Shown: positions 54,144 to 63,608, counted from the first letter of the stretch. The stretch: DNA of 64,000 nt from Flavobacteriales bacterium (GCA_947488235.1 CANLAQ010000005.1:18357-82356); one strand, 5' to 3'. The notes: a model not told the origin generated them from the letters alone. Made by a program: numbers and translations.

Positions 54144-55520
54144 TTAAAGACGCAGTGCTAAACCAAGAGATGCTCTTCCGGATATTTTCTTATCTGAATT
54201 CATTGTTGCTTGCTGGTTGATTTGAATTTTCCAGTTTTTGGGTCCAAGACAGAGGCCTAAGCTAACAGAAGGATTAATTTGATAGCTTGGTGAACCATAG
54301 GAAGTAATTAAATTTGCACCAAGTCCGAAGGATAACCATTCGCGAATTAAGGTTGTTAGTTCAGCATCGTAAAATTGAATAGCTTGCGTTGCGTTGGAAT
54401 CTAATGAATTTGTCAGCATGCGATTTGCTTGATTTGCCCTAAGGGTAATTCCAATCGAATTCCTTCGGTAAGATTCCCCAAAATTAAATCCAATCATGGA
54501 TTCTGCTCCAAAACTTAAAAAGGAAGGATCAAACTTTCCAAATTGGCCATCTCTTATGCTTGTATAAAAGGTGTTTAATCCAATTTTAAAAGTTAAAGCA
54601 TGGAACTCATCTGCATTGTATTTACTTTTTTTAACCGTAGTCCTTCGATCAGATAAAATATTGTACTCATAACTTAACTTGTTGTACTGTGTTTCTTTGT
54701 CATTTTTTTGCTGCTGTATAGTATTTACCGAATTGCTTAAATTAGTTCTTGCGCTTTCCAATTGATAGTTTTCATTTTTAAGGGTTGATATTTCACGGTT
54801 TAATTTGTTAATCGTCCCTTCTTTTTCTGAAACTACTGAATTTAATTGTGCAACTTTATTTTTTAAGTTTGTTAATTCGTCTTCATTGACTTTTTCAATA
54901 TTGTTTATTACTTTGGTGCCTCCGCAAGTAGTTTTAGGAGCATCAGTCTTTATTATTGGTGTATCCATTTTAAGAGTTGGCTTAGATGAATAATCAATTT
55001 CTTTACCAAACCAAACTACTGCGTATCCATTACTAATTCCAATGCCAATTGCATTCCAATTACTATTGGCCCAAATCCCCTGGTTTATAATTACGGCATT
55101 ATGTCCAGGACTTCCTTTCCAACCATTTAATGCACTTTCAGCTGTAACTGAAGCTCCATAAGCTCCATGCGCTATTTCATAACCATTGCCTTGATAACTA
55201 GTTAACTCTCTTGGTTTATTCCACATACAAGATGCTTTTGCATGATCATCAGTATAACAGCAAGATGTCCATGTCCCATTTGAGGACCAACTATGCATAT
55301 TACATGAGTTATTTTCTAACTTACTTGCTTGCAAATCTTTAACATGAGTTTGTGCTACAAAAGTGAGAGATCCAGACAATGGTATACTAGCAAGTCCCTT
55401 CATTCTTCGGTACTCCATTATCTCATTATATAGTTTTTGCTCTTCCGAACTAATACTTTGTGCAAAGACAATATTTTGGGATATAAAAATAAAGAGGATT
55501 AAAAATAGTCTGTGTTTCAT
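54144..55520 (-). CDS. CAP domain fused to coiled coil and outer-membrane barrel
   Basis: A 458-residue exported protein with three parts. The signal peptide covers 1-20. Residues about 25-172 form a CAP (SCP/PR-1-like) domain, with NEIMEYRRMKGLASIPLSG, GSPGHNAVIINQGIWA and IGIGISNGYAVVWFG. Residues 212-290 are a long coiled coil (NKVAQLNSVVSEKEGTINKL and following). Residues 308-458 are beta-rich (HALTFKIGLNTFYTSI, SLGLALRL at the end) and look like an outer-membrane barrel. The CAP domain would be held at the surface or in the periplasm by the barrel. It converges with the LysM gene at a 52-nt spacer. Confidence 0.78.
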   Translation of the reverse strand: MKHRLFLILFIFISQNIVFAQSISSEEQKLYNEIMEYRRMKGLASIPLSGSLTFVAQTHVKDLQASKLENNSCNMHSWSSNGTWTSCCYTDDHAKASCMWNKPRELTSYQGNGYEIAHGAYGASVTAESALNGWKGSPGHNAVIINQGIWANSNWNAIGIGISNGYAVVWFGKEIDYSSKPTLKMDTPIIKTDAPKTTCGGTKVINNIEKVNEDELTNLKNKVAQLNSVVSEKEGTINKLNREISTLKNENYQLESARTNLSNSVNTIQQQKNDKETQYNKLSYEYNILSDRRTTVKKSKYNADEFHALTFKIGLNTFYTSIRDGQFGKFDPSFLSFGAESMIGFNFGESYRRNSIGITLRANQANRMLTNSLDSNATQAIQFYDAELTTLIREWLSFGLGANLITSYGSPSYQINPSVSLGLCLGPKNWKIQINQQATMNSDKKISGRASLGLALRL

Positions 55521-55776
55521 TATCTTAAACTTTTTTATTGATGAATGAAGGGTATTCTATACGACCCTATTGTAATATGATAGACACCTATTTTAGGGTT
55601 AATAATTATTGTTTAGTTTTTAAAAATAGATTCGTTATTAAGTTGACAATCTTAAATGCTTCTATTTAAATCAAATATAATAAAATATAGGCAGATTAAC
55701 AATCGCAATTTCCTTATCCAAATAAACAAAAAGTGCCAATTCGTGTTTAATATCTGTAGTTTGAAATTACAGTTAA

Positions 55777-56046
55777 ATGGAACAAGAAGACATAGATCGT
55801 ATTATAGAAATGGCCTGGGAAGACAGAACGCCTTTTGAAGCTATTTTGGTGCAATTTGGTCAAACAGAAACACAGGTTATTGCATTGATGCGCAAGGAAT
55901 TAAAACGCAGTAGTTTTATTCTATGGCGCGATCGTGTTAATAGTGGTGTAAGTTTAAAACATGCTAAAAAACGAAATCCCGAAATTGACCGCTTTAAATG
56001 TTCTCGTCAAACAAATATTTCGATGAACAAAATCAGTAAGCGATAA
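55777..56046 (+). CDS. TIGR03643 (DUF2805) family protein
   Basis: An 89-residue soluble protein. The N-terminal half (EQEDIDRIIEMAWEDRTPFEAILVQFGQTETQVIALMRKELKRSSFILWRDRV) is helical and matches the small family catalogued as TIGR03643/DUF2805, which in many bacteria lies beside photolyase or cryptochrome genes; its role is not known. The tail is basic (HAKKRNPEIDRFKCSRQTN). Its stop is directly followed by the ATG of the flavoprotein gene (no spacer), so it opens the photolyase operon. A helix-turn-helix-like arrangement (FEAILVQFGQTETQVIALMR) makes DNA binding possible. Confidence 0.88.
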   Translation: MEQEDIDRIIEMAWEDRTPFEAILVQFGQTETQVIALMRKELKRSSFILWRDRVNSGVSLKHAKKRNPEIDRFKCSRQTNISMNKISKR

Positions 56047-57150
56047 ATGAATTTTCCCACCAAATACAGTGAAATTCTTGAGCGAATTCAGGAGATAGAT
56101 CCTGTAAAGTATGGTCAGACTCGAAATTACTTGAATGGAGCGGTTACCTACCTTTCTCCTTATATTTCAAGAGGTGTGATCAGCACCAAGTTGGTCTTAG
56201 ATACCGTTCTTGCGAAAGGCTATCCATTAGAGGAAATTGAAAGTTTTGTCAAAGAATTGTCCTGGCGTGATTATTTTCAGCGCTTGGGACAAGTTCGAAA
56301 TTTAGATAATGAAATTAAATTCCCTCAATCAGAAGTAGAAAATTTGCAGATACCTATTTCTGTGATCCATGCTGAAACAGGAATTCATGTGATAGATCAT
56401 GCGATTCAAGATTTGTACGCAAACGGTTATATGCACAATCATATGCGCATGTACACCGCAGCACTCGTGACCAATATTGGAAAATCTCATTGGTTATTGC
56501 CGTCAAAATGGATGTATTTTCATTTGTTAGATGGCGACTGGGCAAGTAATCGTTGTAGTTGGCAATGGGTTTGTGGAGCAAATAGCAACAAGAAGTATTT
56601 TGCAAATCAAGAGAATATTAATCGCTTCACTTCCACACAACAACAAGGTACAGTTCTAGATCTTCCTTACGAATCCTTGCCGCCTAAAAAGATTCCGAAG
56701 GAATTAATAGAAACGAGTCAAATGAATCTAGAAACCGAGCTTCCAAATCCGGTCGAAATTCAATCAAACTCATCTTTACCAACATTCGTTTACAATTATT
56801 ACAACCTAGATCCCAATTGGCATAAAGATGAGGTAGGTAATCGTATTTTATTGCTAGACCCTTCCTTTTTTGCGGAACATCCTGTCAGTTCTAATTGCAT
56901 CAATTTTATGTTTGAACTTGGAAAGAATATTGAAAACTTGCAGATTTTCGTTGGGACTTTTTCAGAATTGAAAGAGAAGTATTTATTGAACCAAATGCAT
57001 TTTAAAGAACATCCATTAAATCATGGATATGTTGGAGTAGAGGAGCCTCGAGATTGGATCTCAATAGCAGTAACAGGATATTACCCGTCTTTCTTTGCTT
57101 ATTGGAAATTATTGAATAAAGAACTTATTGCCAAACAGATATCCAAATGA
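56047..57150 (+). CDS. Photolyase-like flavoprotein with FAD domain first (permuted)
   Basis: A 367-residue protein in which the photolyase FAD-binding helical domain is at the N terminus (about 1-195). It shows LSPYISRG (36-43, phosphate site), ELSWRDYFQ (70-78) and DGDWASN (162-168) followed by SWQW (171-174), which align with the FAD pocket and electron-transfer Trp residues of canonical photolyases (D372, N378, W382 and W384 in E. coli numbering, by eye). An alpha/beta stretch follows at about 266-360 (NRILLLDPSFFAEHP, NIENLQIFVGTFSEL), resembling the antenna domain normally found first. The order thus looks circularly permuted. It overlaps its downstream neighbours by 4 nt. Repair activity is unknown. 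Confidence 0.85.
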   Translation: MNFPTKYSEILERIQEIDPVKYGQTRNYLNGAVTYLSPYISRGVISTKLVLDTVLAKGYPLEEIESFVKELSWRDYFQRLGQVRNLDNEIKFPQSEVENLQIPISVIHAETGIHVIDHAIQDLYANGYMHNHMRMYTAALVTNIGKSHWLLPSKWMYFHLLDGDWASNRCSWQWVCGANSNKKYFANQENINRFTSTQQQGTVLDLPYESLPPKKIPKELIETSQMNLETELPNPVEIQSNSSLPTFVYNYYNLDPNWHKDEVGNRILLLDPSFFAEHPVSSNCINFMFELGKNIENLQIFVGTFSELKEKYLLNQMHFKEHPLNHGYVGVEEPRDWISIAVTGYYPSFFAYWKLLNKELIAKQISK

Positions 57151-57248
57151 TTAGTGATTCCATTTATTTTGGGCAATTCAACTTTTTTACAGCGACATGG
57201 GCCATCTCATTGGATGTTGTGAAGAAAGTAAATAAACTATTGAAATGA
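57147..57248 (+). CDS. Possible 33-residue peptide between photolyase genes
   Basis: The frame starts at the ATG that overlaps the upstream stop by 4 nt (ATGA) and stops at the TGA that overlaps the downstream photolyase start by 4 nt (ATGA at 57245-57248). It encodes 33 residues with an aromatic first half ([16 protein letters not shown]) and a basic end (KKVNKLLK), which could form a membrane-associated helix. The double overlap matches the junction style of the rest of the operon, which favours a real gene. Its small size leaves chance possible. Confidence 0.45.
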   Translation: MISDSIYFGQFNFFTATWAISLDVVKKVNKLLK

Positions 57249-58726
57249 CAGAGCAAGTTGTAGATAAACCTGAAATTGTTGTTGTTTGGTTCAAACGAGA
57301 CCTGCGTTTTACCGATCACGAGGCTTTATTTCGTGCTCAAAATCAGTCGCTGCCTATCCTTTTAATTTATTGCTTTGAACCCTCTGTTATGCAATATCAC
57401 GATAGTGATGTGCGTCATTGGCGTTTTGTCCATCAGTCTTTAAGAGATATGAATGAAAAACTTCAAGAACTACATGCTCAGATCTATTTATTCCATTCAG
57501 AAGCACTTTCCTTGTTGAACGAATTGCAACAATTGTATAAAATTAAAACGATTTTTTCTCATCAGGAAGTAGGAAATCAAATCACCTATGAACGAGATAA
57601 GAAGGTTAAAATATTTTTTACAGACAAACAGATTACTTGGAATGAATACGCGCACAATGCTGTTCAGCGTGGGGGTAATTCAAGAGTAAATTGGGAAAAA
57701 AGATGGGAATCCATCATGATGCAAAAACCATTTCTGGTATCTGAAACAGATTGGAATTTTTTATCGCTTCCTTCGACAGAATATCATAGACTTAAAGGGG
57801 ATGCATTAGCTACTGAAATCACCAATGATCATTCGAGCTTTCAACCAGGTGGTGAAACATTTGCATGGAAATATTTGGACAGTTTTTTAAAAAAAAGAAG
57901 TGTTAATTATTCGAATCACATCTCCAAACCTGAATTGAGTCGCAAAAGTTGTAGTCGGATTTCTCCTTACTTAAGTTATGGGAATATTAGCATGCGGATG
58001 GCCTACCAATATACGATGCAGCATTATAAAAATTCGTCTCACAAGCGCGCTTTGTCACAGTTTATTTCTCGACTTCATTGGCATTGTCATTTTATTCAGA
58101 AATTCGAAGATGAATGCCGAATTGAATTTGAACCCTTGAACAAAGCTTACATCGGTAAAGAAAAGCCAAAAAATGAGCTTTATTTAGATGCTTGGCATTC
58201 TGCTAAAACAGGTGTTCCCCTTGTGGATGCTTGTTTGAGAAGTTTAATGAATACTGGTTATGTTAATTTCCGGATGCGTGCGATGTTGGTTTCATTCTAT
58301 GTTTTTAATCTGGGTCAAGACTGGCGTGAATTGCATTTTCTCGCACGCTTATTTTTGGATTATGAACCTGGTATTCATTACCCTCAAATTCAGATGCAAG
58401 CTGGCTTAACGGGAGCAAATATTATAAGAATATACAATCCAATCAAAAATTCAATAAAGCACGATCCACAAGGAGTGTTTATTCGAACTTGGGTTCCAGA
58501 ATTGGCACAGATTCCAGATGAGTTCATTCATGAACCTTGGCTGCTGAGTGAAATGGAACAAACACTTTATTCCTTTCGCCTAGGTCTTGATTATCCAAAG
58601 CCAATTGTTGACCTCAAGGAAACACAAAAAAGTTCGAGTGAAGAGGTGTGGTCCTTCCGAAAAGAACTTTCGGTAAAAAAAGAAGCTAGACGCATTGTGA
58701 AAAAACATGTCAATCCACGAAAATGA
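57245..58726 (+). CDS. Cryptochrome/photolyase-family flavoprotein
   Basis: A 493-residue photolyase-superfamily protein of normal domain order. The antenna domain (about 8-135) starts [19 protein letters not shown], and the FAD domain (about 215-475) includes [25 protein letters not shown] and [22 protein letters not shown]. The loop that holds FAD in E. coli photolyase (DGDLAANNGGWQW) is replaced by [17 protein letters not shown], so the aligned Asn and both Trp are missing by eye alignment, whereas [26 protein letters not shown] is kept. It belongs to a widespread subgroup whose exact activity (CPD repair or signalling) I cannot fix. Both ends overlap neighbours by 4 nt. Confidence 0.9.
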   Translation: MTEQVVDKPEIVVVWFKRDLRFTDHEALFRAQNQSLPILLIYCFEPSVMQYHDSDVRHWRFVHQSLRDMNEKLQELHAQIYLFHSEALSLLNELQQLYKIKTIFSHQEVGNQITYERDKKVKIFFTDKQITWNEYAHNAVQRGGNSRVNWEKRWESIMMQKPFLVSETDWNFLSLPSTEYHRLKGDALATEITNDHSSFQPGGETFAWKYLDSFLKKRSVNYSNHISKPELSRKSCSRISPYLSYGNISMRMAYQYTMQHYKNSSHKRALSQFISRLHWHCHFIQKFEDECRIEFEPLNKAYIGKEKPKNELYLDAWHSAKTGVPLVDACLRSLMNTGYVNFRMRAMLVSFYVFNLGQDWRELHFLARLFLDYEPGIHYPQIQMQAGLTGANIIRIYNPIKNSIKHDPQGVFIRTWVPELAQIPDEFIHEPWLLSEMEQTLYSFRLGLDYPKPIVDLKETQKSSSEEVWSFRKELSVKKEARRIVKKHVNPRK

Positions 58727-58869
58727 AGCAACGGAAAAAAGGAGATTTACCCCAAAAAGTATGCTTATGCTGTCAGCGCCCCTTCAATTGGAGAAAAAAA
58801 TGGGAGAAGGTTTGGGATGAAGTTAAATATTGTAGTGATAAATGTCGAACGAATAAAAATCAATTGTGA
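58723..58869 (+). CDS. DUF2256 small cysteine protein
   Basis: A 48-residue protein starting at the ATG overlapping the photolyase stop by 4 nt. It has four core cysteines arranged as C-x-x-C and then C-x-x-x-C ([17 protein letters not shown], then VKYCSDKCR), the pattern of DUF2256, a small zinc-ribbon-like family typically encoded with photolyase or cryptochrome genes. It is very basic. It may be a metal-binding nucleic-acid or partner-binding adaptor; the role is unknown. The next gene starts with GTG inside its last codons, so translation is coupled. Confidence 0.92.
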   Translation: MKQRKKGDLPQKVCLCCQRPFNWRKKWEKVWDEVKYCSDKCRTNKNQL

Positions 58870-60353
58870 AAGTAGGGATTGTATTTCCGCATCAACTGTT
58901 TGAAGAGAGTCCATTATTTTCTGAATGTGATCTATTTTATCTGGTGGAAGAGCACTTGTACTTTCAACAATTTCCTTTCCACAAAAGAAAAATTGCTTTT
59001 CATCGAAGTTCCATGAAGCAATATGAAGCTTGGTTATCGCTTAAAAACAAGAAAGTCGAATATATTTCAAGTTCAGAAGCAATTTCTGATATTCTTCTAT
59101 TGATTCCTCATTTGAAAGCGCAGGGAGTTGCTCAGATTTCGTATATAGACACCACAGACAATTGGCTTGAAAAACGAATTAAAAAAACTTGCGAAACAGA
59201 AGGGTTAAAGTTAATAATGCATCCCAGCCCCATGTTTTTAAATGATGAAATTGAATTAGCAACGAAATACGCCTCCAAAAAGAAATTATTCCAAGCCGAT
59301 TTTTATAAGCAGCAACGCATTCAACGCAACATATTAATGGAGACCAATCTTCAGCCCCTTGGTGGAAAATGGTCTTTTGATGAAGAAAATAGAGGCAGGT
59401 TTCCAAAGAATGGAATCGTCCCGGAATTGGTACTTCCTGCTCTGAATGAATACGATTTAGAAGCTATTGCATATACTGAAAAGTTCTTCTCAAAGAATCC
59501 AGGAAAATTAACAGAATCCTTTCATTATCCGACCAATTTTGAAGGTGCAAAAGAATGGTTACATTGTTTTCTGCAAGAACGATTTGCAGATTTTGGTACC
59601 TATGAAGATGCGATAGTAAAAGATGAATTGGTTTTGCATCACAGTGTCCTGACACCCATGTTAAATACTGGATTATTAACACCGCAGTTGGTGGTCGATG
59701 AAGCCTTGAATTTTGCTGCCAAGAACAATGTTCCCTTTAATTCAGTAGAAGGATTTATTCGTCAGATAATCGGTTGGAGGGAATTCATACGAATGGTTTA
59801 TGCCTTCAAAGGGGCAGAGGAGCGCACCCGAAATTATTGGGGATTCACGCGGAAAATTCCTCCGTCTTTTTGGAATGGAACCACAGGTATTCCACCGATT
59901 GACATCACTATTAAAAAAGTCCTCGAAACAGGTTATTGTCATCATATAGAGCGCTTGATGGTACTAGGAAACTTCATGCTTTTATGCGAATTTGATCCTG
60001 ATGAGGTCTATGAATGGTTCATGATTTTCTTTATTGATGCCTATGATTGGGTGATGGTTCCTAATGTTTATGGCATGAGTCAATTTGCGGATGGAGGATT
60101 AATGTCTACCAAACCCTATATCAGTGGCAGTAATTATTTGATGAAAATGGGCAATTACGAAAAAGGTGATTGGCAAGCCATTTGGGATGGTCTTTTCTGG
60201 TATTTTATGGACAAACAGCGCAAGTTCTTTCTTTCCAACCCGCGATTAGGAATGTTGGTGCATATGTACGATAAAATGGCGCTTGAAAAACGAGAGGCAC
60301 ATCTCTTAAATGCGGAACAATTTTTTGCTTCTTTAGATCAAATTAAGAAGTAA
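58866..60353 (+). CDS. PhrB/CryB-lineage photolyase without visible iron-sulfur cysteines
   Basis: A 495-residue protein of the bacterial (6-4) photolyase/cryptochrome lineage known for a [4Fe-4S] cluster and a C-terminal FAD domain. It starts at a GTG (58866) overlapping the DUF2256 gene. The antenna domain begins [18 protein letters not shown]. The FAD domain has HHIERLMVLGNFMLL with the catalytic His pair (359-360), DWVMVPNVYGMSQFADGG and KPYISGSNYLMKMG. After this point related proteins carry a C-x2-C and later C, but here the sequence runs NYEKGDWQAIWDGLFWYF, and no cysteine is found at the earlier ligand region (340-357) either. The cluster is therefore probably absent. Confidence 0.9.
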   Translation: MKVGIVFPHQLFEESPLFSECDLFYLVEEHLYFQQFPFHKRKIAFHRSSMKQYEAWLSLKNKKVEYISSSEAISDILLLIPHLKAQGVAQISYIDTTDNWLEKRIKKTCETEGLKLIMHPSPMFLNDEIELATKYASKKKLFQADFYKQQRIQRNILMETNLQPLGGKWSFDEENRGRFPKNGIVPELVLPALNEYDLEAIAYTEKFFSKNPGKLTESFHYPTNFEGAKEWLHCFLQERFADFGTYEDAIVKDELVLHHSVLTPMLNTGLLTPQLVVDEALNFAAKNNVPFNSVEGFIRQIIGWREFIRMVYAFKGAEERTRNYWGFTRKIPPSFWNGTTGIPPIDITIKKVLETGYCHHIERLMVLGNFMLLCEFDPDEVYEWFMIFFIDAYDWVMVPNVYGMSQFADGGLMSTKPYISGSNYLMKMGNYEKGDWQAIWDGLFWYFMDKQRKFFLSNPRLGMLVHMYDKMALEKREAHLLNAEQFFASLDQIKK

Positions 60354-60427
60354 TTAAGGAATTTGAAGCTTCAATTTCGAATAGCGGTTCCTTTAATTGA
60401 TTGATTCTTTCTAAAACTTCAGAAGGC

Positions 60428-61828
60428 TTATTGACTTGATTTTAGAAATCCTAATATTCTATCAACGCTTTCTTTTGCATCTCCATAAAGCATATGAGCA
60501 TTAGTTTTGTAAAATAGAGGGTTTTCAATACCTGCATAACCAGTAGACATAGACCGTTTCATTATGATTACATGTTCCGCCTTCCACGCTTTAATTACGG
60601 GCATTCCATAGATGGGACTTGAAGGATCGTCTTCCGCTCCCGGATTTACAATATCGTTTGCACCGATTACCATAACGACATCTGTACTTGACATATCATC
60701 GTTGATTTCATCCATTTCCATTACAATATCATAGGGTACATTTGCTTCGGCTAATAAAACATTCATATGCCCAGGAAGTCTTCCAGCTACAGGATGAATT
60801 GCAAAATGAACTTTCTTACCTGATTTCTGTAATTCTTTAACCATTTCATAAATTGGATATTGGGCTTTGGCAACCGCCATTCCATAACCCGGAACAATTA
60901 CGATTGATTTAGCTTCTTTCAATAATTGTGACACTTCATCGTGCATTAAAGCGGTAATTTCCCCTTCGATTACGGCAGATTCTGAACTTTTAGAAACTGT
61001 CCCAAAACCACCAAGAATTACAGATACAAATGACCTATTCATTGCTTTGCACATTATTATTGAAAGAATCGCACCAGAACTTCCAACTAAAGCTCCTGTA
61101 ATGATTAACAAATCATTTCCAAGCATAAATCCTGCTGAAGACGCTGCCCATCCTGAATAGGAATTTAACATGGAAACTACCACTGGCATATCTGCACCTC
61201 CAATCGCCATGACTAAAAAATATCCAATAAGCCCAGCAATAAAAGTCATTGCAATAAGATAATTTAATCCAAGATTATCTAAAGAAATCACAAAACATAC
61301 CCCCAAGACAACACAAACGAGCACTAAAAAAATGTTAAGAAAATGACGGCCTTTAAATAAGAGGGATTTACTCGAAATTTTACCATCAAGCTTTCCCCAT
61401 GCTACAATCGATCCTGTAAAAGTTATGGCACCGATAAATACGCCAATAAAAACTTCTGTTAGGTGTATCGTTTTTTCAGTATTTGTTATTTCTTTAATAC
61501 CGACATCAAGAAATGATCCTATACCAACAAGAACGGCAGCTAAACCCACAAAACTGTGAAGCAAAGCAACTAATTGAGGCATTGATTCCATTTTAACTCG
61601 CTTCGCTAGCACAATCCCAATAGAGGATGCAGCTACTATAGCCACAATAATATAGATGTGCCCTTGTACATACTTACCAAAAACGGTTGCAGCTACAGCC
61701 ACTATCATTCCAAGAATTCCATAAAGAACACCTCTCTTGGATGATTCAATGGAAGATAATCCACCTAAACTTAGAATGAATAATATACTTGCGAAAACAT
61801 ATGCTCCTGTTTGTATTCCTGTGATCAT
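60428..61828 (-). CDS. pntB: NAD(P) transhydrogenase, beta subunit
   Basis: A 466-residue inner-membrane subunit of the proton-translocating transhydrogenase, which makes NADPH from NADH and NADP. The N-terminal two thirds consist of about nine helices ([31 protein letters not shown] onward). The C-terminal domain III binds NADP(H): [44 protein letters not shown] and [14 protein letters not shown]. It follows pntA by 6 nt in the leftward direction, so both come from one transcript. The short spacer to the photolyase operon (74 nt) has no obvious terminator on the rightward side. Confidence 0.97.
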   Translation of the reverse strand: MITGIQTGAYVFASILFILSLGGLSSIESSKRGVLYGILGMIVAVAATVFGKYVQGHIYIIVAIVAASSIGIVLAKRVKMESMPQLVALLHSFVGLAAVLVGIGSFLDVGIKEITNTEKTIHLTEVFIGVFIGAITFTGSIVAWGKLDGKISSKSLLFKGRHFLNIFLVLVCVVLGVCFVISLDNLGLNYLIAMTFIAGLIGYFLVMAIGGADMPVVVSMLNSYSGWAASSAGFMLGNDLLIITGALVGSSGAILSIIMCKAMNRSFVSVILGGFGTVSKSSESAVIEGEITALMHDEVSQLLKEAKSIVIVPGYGMAVAKAQYPIYEMVKELQKSGKKVHFAIHPVAGRLPGHMNVLLAEANVPYDIVMEMDEINDDMSSTDVVMVIGANDIVNPGAEDDPSSPIYGMPVIKAWKAEHVIIMKRSMSTGYAGIENPLFYKTNAHMLYGDAKESVDRILGFLKSSQ

Positions 61829-61834
61829 GATTGA

Positions 61835-63367
61835 TTATTTATTAAACATTTTTAACATTCGCTGTGTAACGAAAAACCCTCCAACTATATTTATGCAGGC
61901 AAAGAAAATAGCTATAAAAGCTAAAACACCGCTCAAATTAATGTTATCTTTAGTTTGGAGCAAACCTCCGACAACTATGATTCCACTGATGGCATTGGTG
62001 ACAGCCATTAAAGGTGTATGCAATGAATGGGCTACATTCCATATTACCTGCCATCCTATAAAAACAGCCAAGACAAAAACAGTAAAATGCTGCATGAATT
62101 CTGAAGGTGCAACCTGTCCTAAGCTTAATAACAACAAACCGACACATCCTAGTTTGATGATCATCGACAAGCCATTGTTTTTATTCTTATTTTGTATATT
62201 TTCCTTTTGTTTATCTTGACTAAGTTCTTGAACTTGAGGTTTAATTGAATTAACCGGTAAAGGTTCAGGTGGCCAGTTTACTTTACCATTGTGCGTTACC
62301 ATTGCTCGTGAAATGATTGCATCCTCCATGTTAATATTCCAATTTTCAGCTTTTCCCATATCGTCCAACATATGGCATAAATTATTGCCATAAAGTTGAG
62401 AAGATTGTGCTGCTAACTGATTTATTTTTCCGATAATGGTAACACCATTTTCTGTTTTAAAAATCTCACCATCTCTTGTCAAAACACAGTTTCCTCCTGA
62501 GGAGGCAGCTAAATCTACGATTACAGATCCAGGTTTCATTACGGCAACATGACTTTCTAAAATTAATTTTGGCGCTTCACGACCTGGAATTTGAGCCGTA
62601 GTAATAATAATATCAACTTCTGCAGCTTGTGCTTTAAACAGCGCCATTTCTGCATCAATAAATTCTTGGCTCATTTCCTTCGAATAACCAGAATCTGTTG
62701 CTCCATCTTCATTGATATCAACGGTAAGAAATTGAGCACCCATAGATTGTATTTGCTCAGCAACTTCTTTGCGTGTATCGAAAGCTCTTACTATTGCTCC
62801 CAAAGAATTCGCTGCTCCAATCGCCGCTAATCCTGCCACACCTGCGCCAATTACCAGGACTTTAGCCGGTTCTACCTTTCCTGCAGCCGTAATTTGACCA
62901 TTCAAAAATCGACCAAAATAAAATGCAGCTTCAATTACAGAACGGTATCCTGAAATGTTTGCCATAGAGGATAAAACATCAACTTTTTGAGCTCTAGAAA
63001 TTCTAGGTATCGCGTCCATTGCAATGGAGCTTATATTTTTCTCTGCTAATTTTTGTAGCAGCTCCTGGTTTTGCGCTGGTCTTAAATAACTTAAAAGGAC
63101 CGTTCCGCTTTGCAGCATTTCTAGCTCCTTTAATGTTGGTTCATTTACCTTCAAAATTATAGCTGAATTATTGTAAACATCAATAGTGTCATTTACAATT
63201 GTTGCTCCTGCATTTTGAAATTGAAGATCTGAAAAATCAGCTTTTTCTCCTGCCTTACTTTGGATAACTACTTTAAAACCTTGTTTGAGCAATCGTTTGA
63301 CTGTTTGTGGGGTAGCAGCTACTCGAGATTCATTGCCTAAAATTTCAGTTGGAATTCCTACTATCAT
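61835..63367 (-). CDS. pntA: NAD(P) transhydrogenase, alpha subunit
   Basis: A 510-residue subunit, started at the ATG at 63367 ([20 protein letters not shown]); an in-frame ATG at 63382 would add five residues. Domain I binds NAD(H): [26 protein letters not shown] and a later SSGGNCVLT loop. The last 110 residues hold three or four helices, corresponding to the alpha subunit tail of E. coli PntA, so the gene is the single-chain alpha form (not split into alpha1/alpha2). The connecting segment is Gln/Lys-rich. It is co-transcribed with pntB 6 nt downstream. Confidence 0.95.
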   Translation of the reverse strand: MIVGIPTEILGNESRVAATPQTVKRLLKQGFKVVIQSKAGEKADFSDLQFQNAGATIVNDTIDVYNNSAIILKVNEPTLKELEMLQSGTVLLSYLRPAQNQELLQKLAEKNISSIAMDAIPRISRAQKVDVLSSMANISGYRSVIEAAFYFGRFLNGQITAAGKVEPAKVLVIGAGVAGLAAIGAANSLGAIVRAFDTRKEVAEQIQSMGAQFLTVDINEDGATDSGYSKEMSQEFIDAEMALFKAQAAEVDIIITTAQIPGREAPKLILESHVAVMKPGSVIVDLAASSGGNCVLTRDGEIFKTENGVTIIGKINQLAAQSSQLYGNNLCHMLDDMGKAENWNINMEDAIISRAMVTHNGKVNWPPEPLPVNSIKPQVQELSQDKQKENIQNKNKNNGLSMIIKLGCVGLLLLSLGQVAPSEFMQHFTVFVLAVFIGWQVIWNVAHSLHTPLMAVTNAISGIIVVGGLLQTKDNINLSGVLAFIAIFFACINIVGGFFVTQRMLKMFNK

Positions 63368-63474
63368 GAGATTTGAAAACATTTATTTAAACTCTAAACA
63401 AATAATTTTCAACTTAGTTTAAATAATCAAAATAATTCAGGTATTTTTTTTAACATCAAATTAAGTCTAAACTT

Positions 63475-63500
63475 CTCGCCCTGAGTTCATCGAAGGGTCA
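63475..63500. repeat. REP-like hairpin element
   Basis: CTCGCCCTGAGTTCATCGAAGGGTCA resembles the widespread bacterial repeat of the CCCTGAGC-TGTCGAAGGG type. CCCT (63479-63482) and AGGG (63494-63497) could pair. It is GC-rich compared with its surroundings. Confidence 0.5.
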
Positions 63501-63608
63501 CTCTGTTTTGTGGTCTCGTTAGGAATTGAACTTAATCAATTGGTGAATTCATTTAAGCCTGAACATAAAAAAAGACTTTCTGTGGCTGTCCGATTGTAAG
63601 ACAATAAA

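Noticed and set aside
60354..60427. Possible terminator or small RNA between the last photolyase gene and pntB
   Set aside because: Only short palindromes such as GAAGCTTC were seen, and no stem with a T run.
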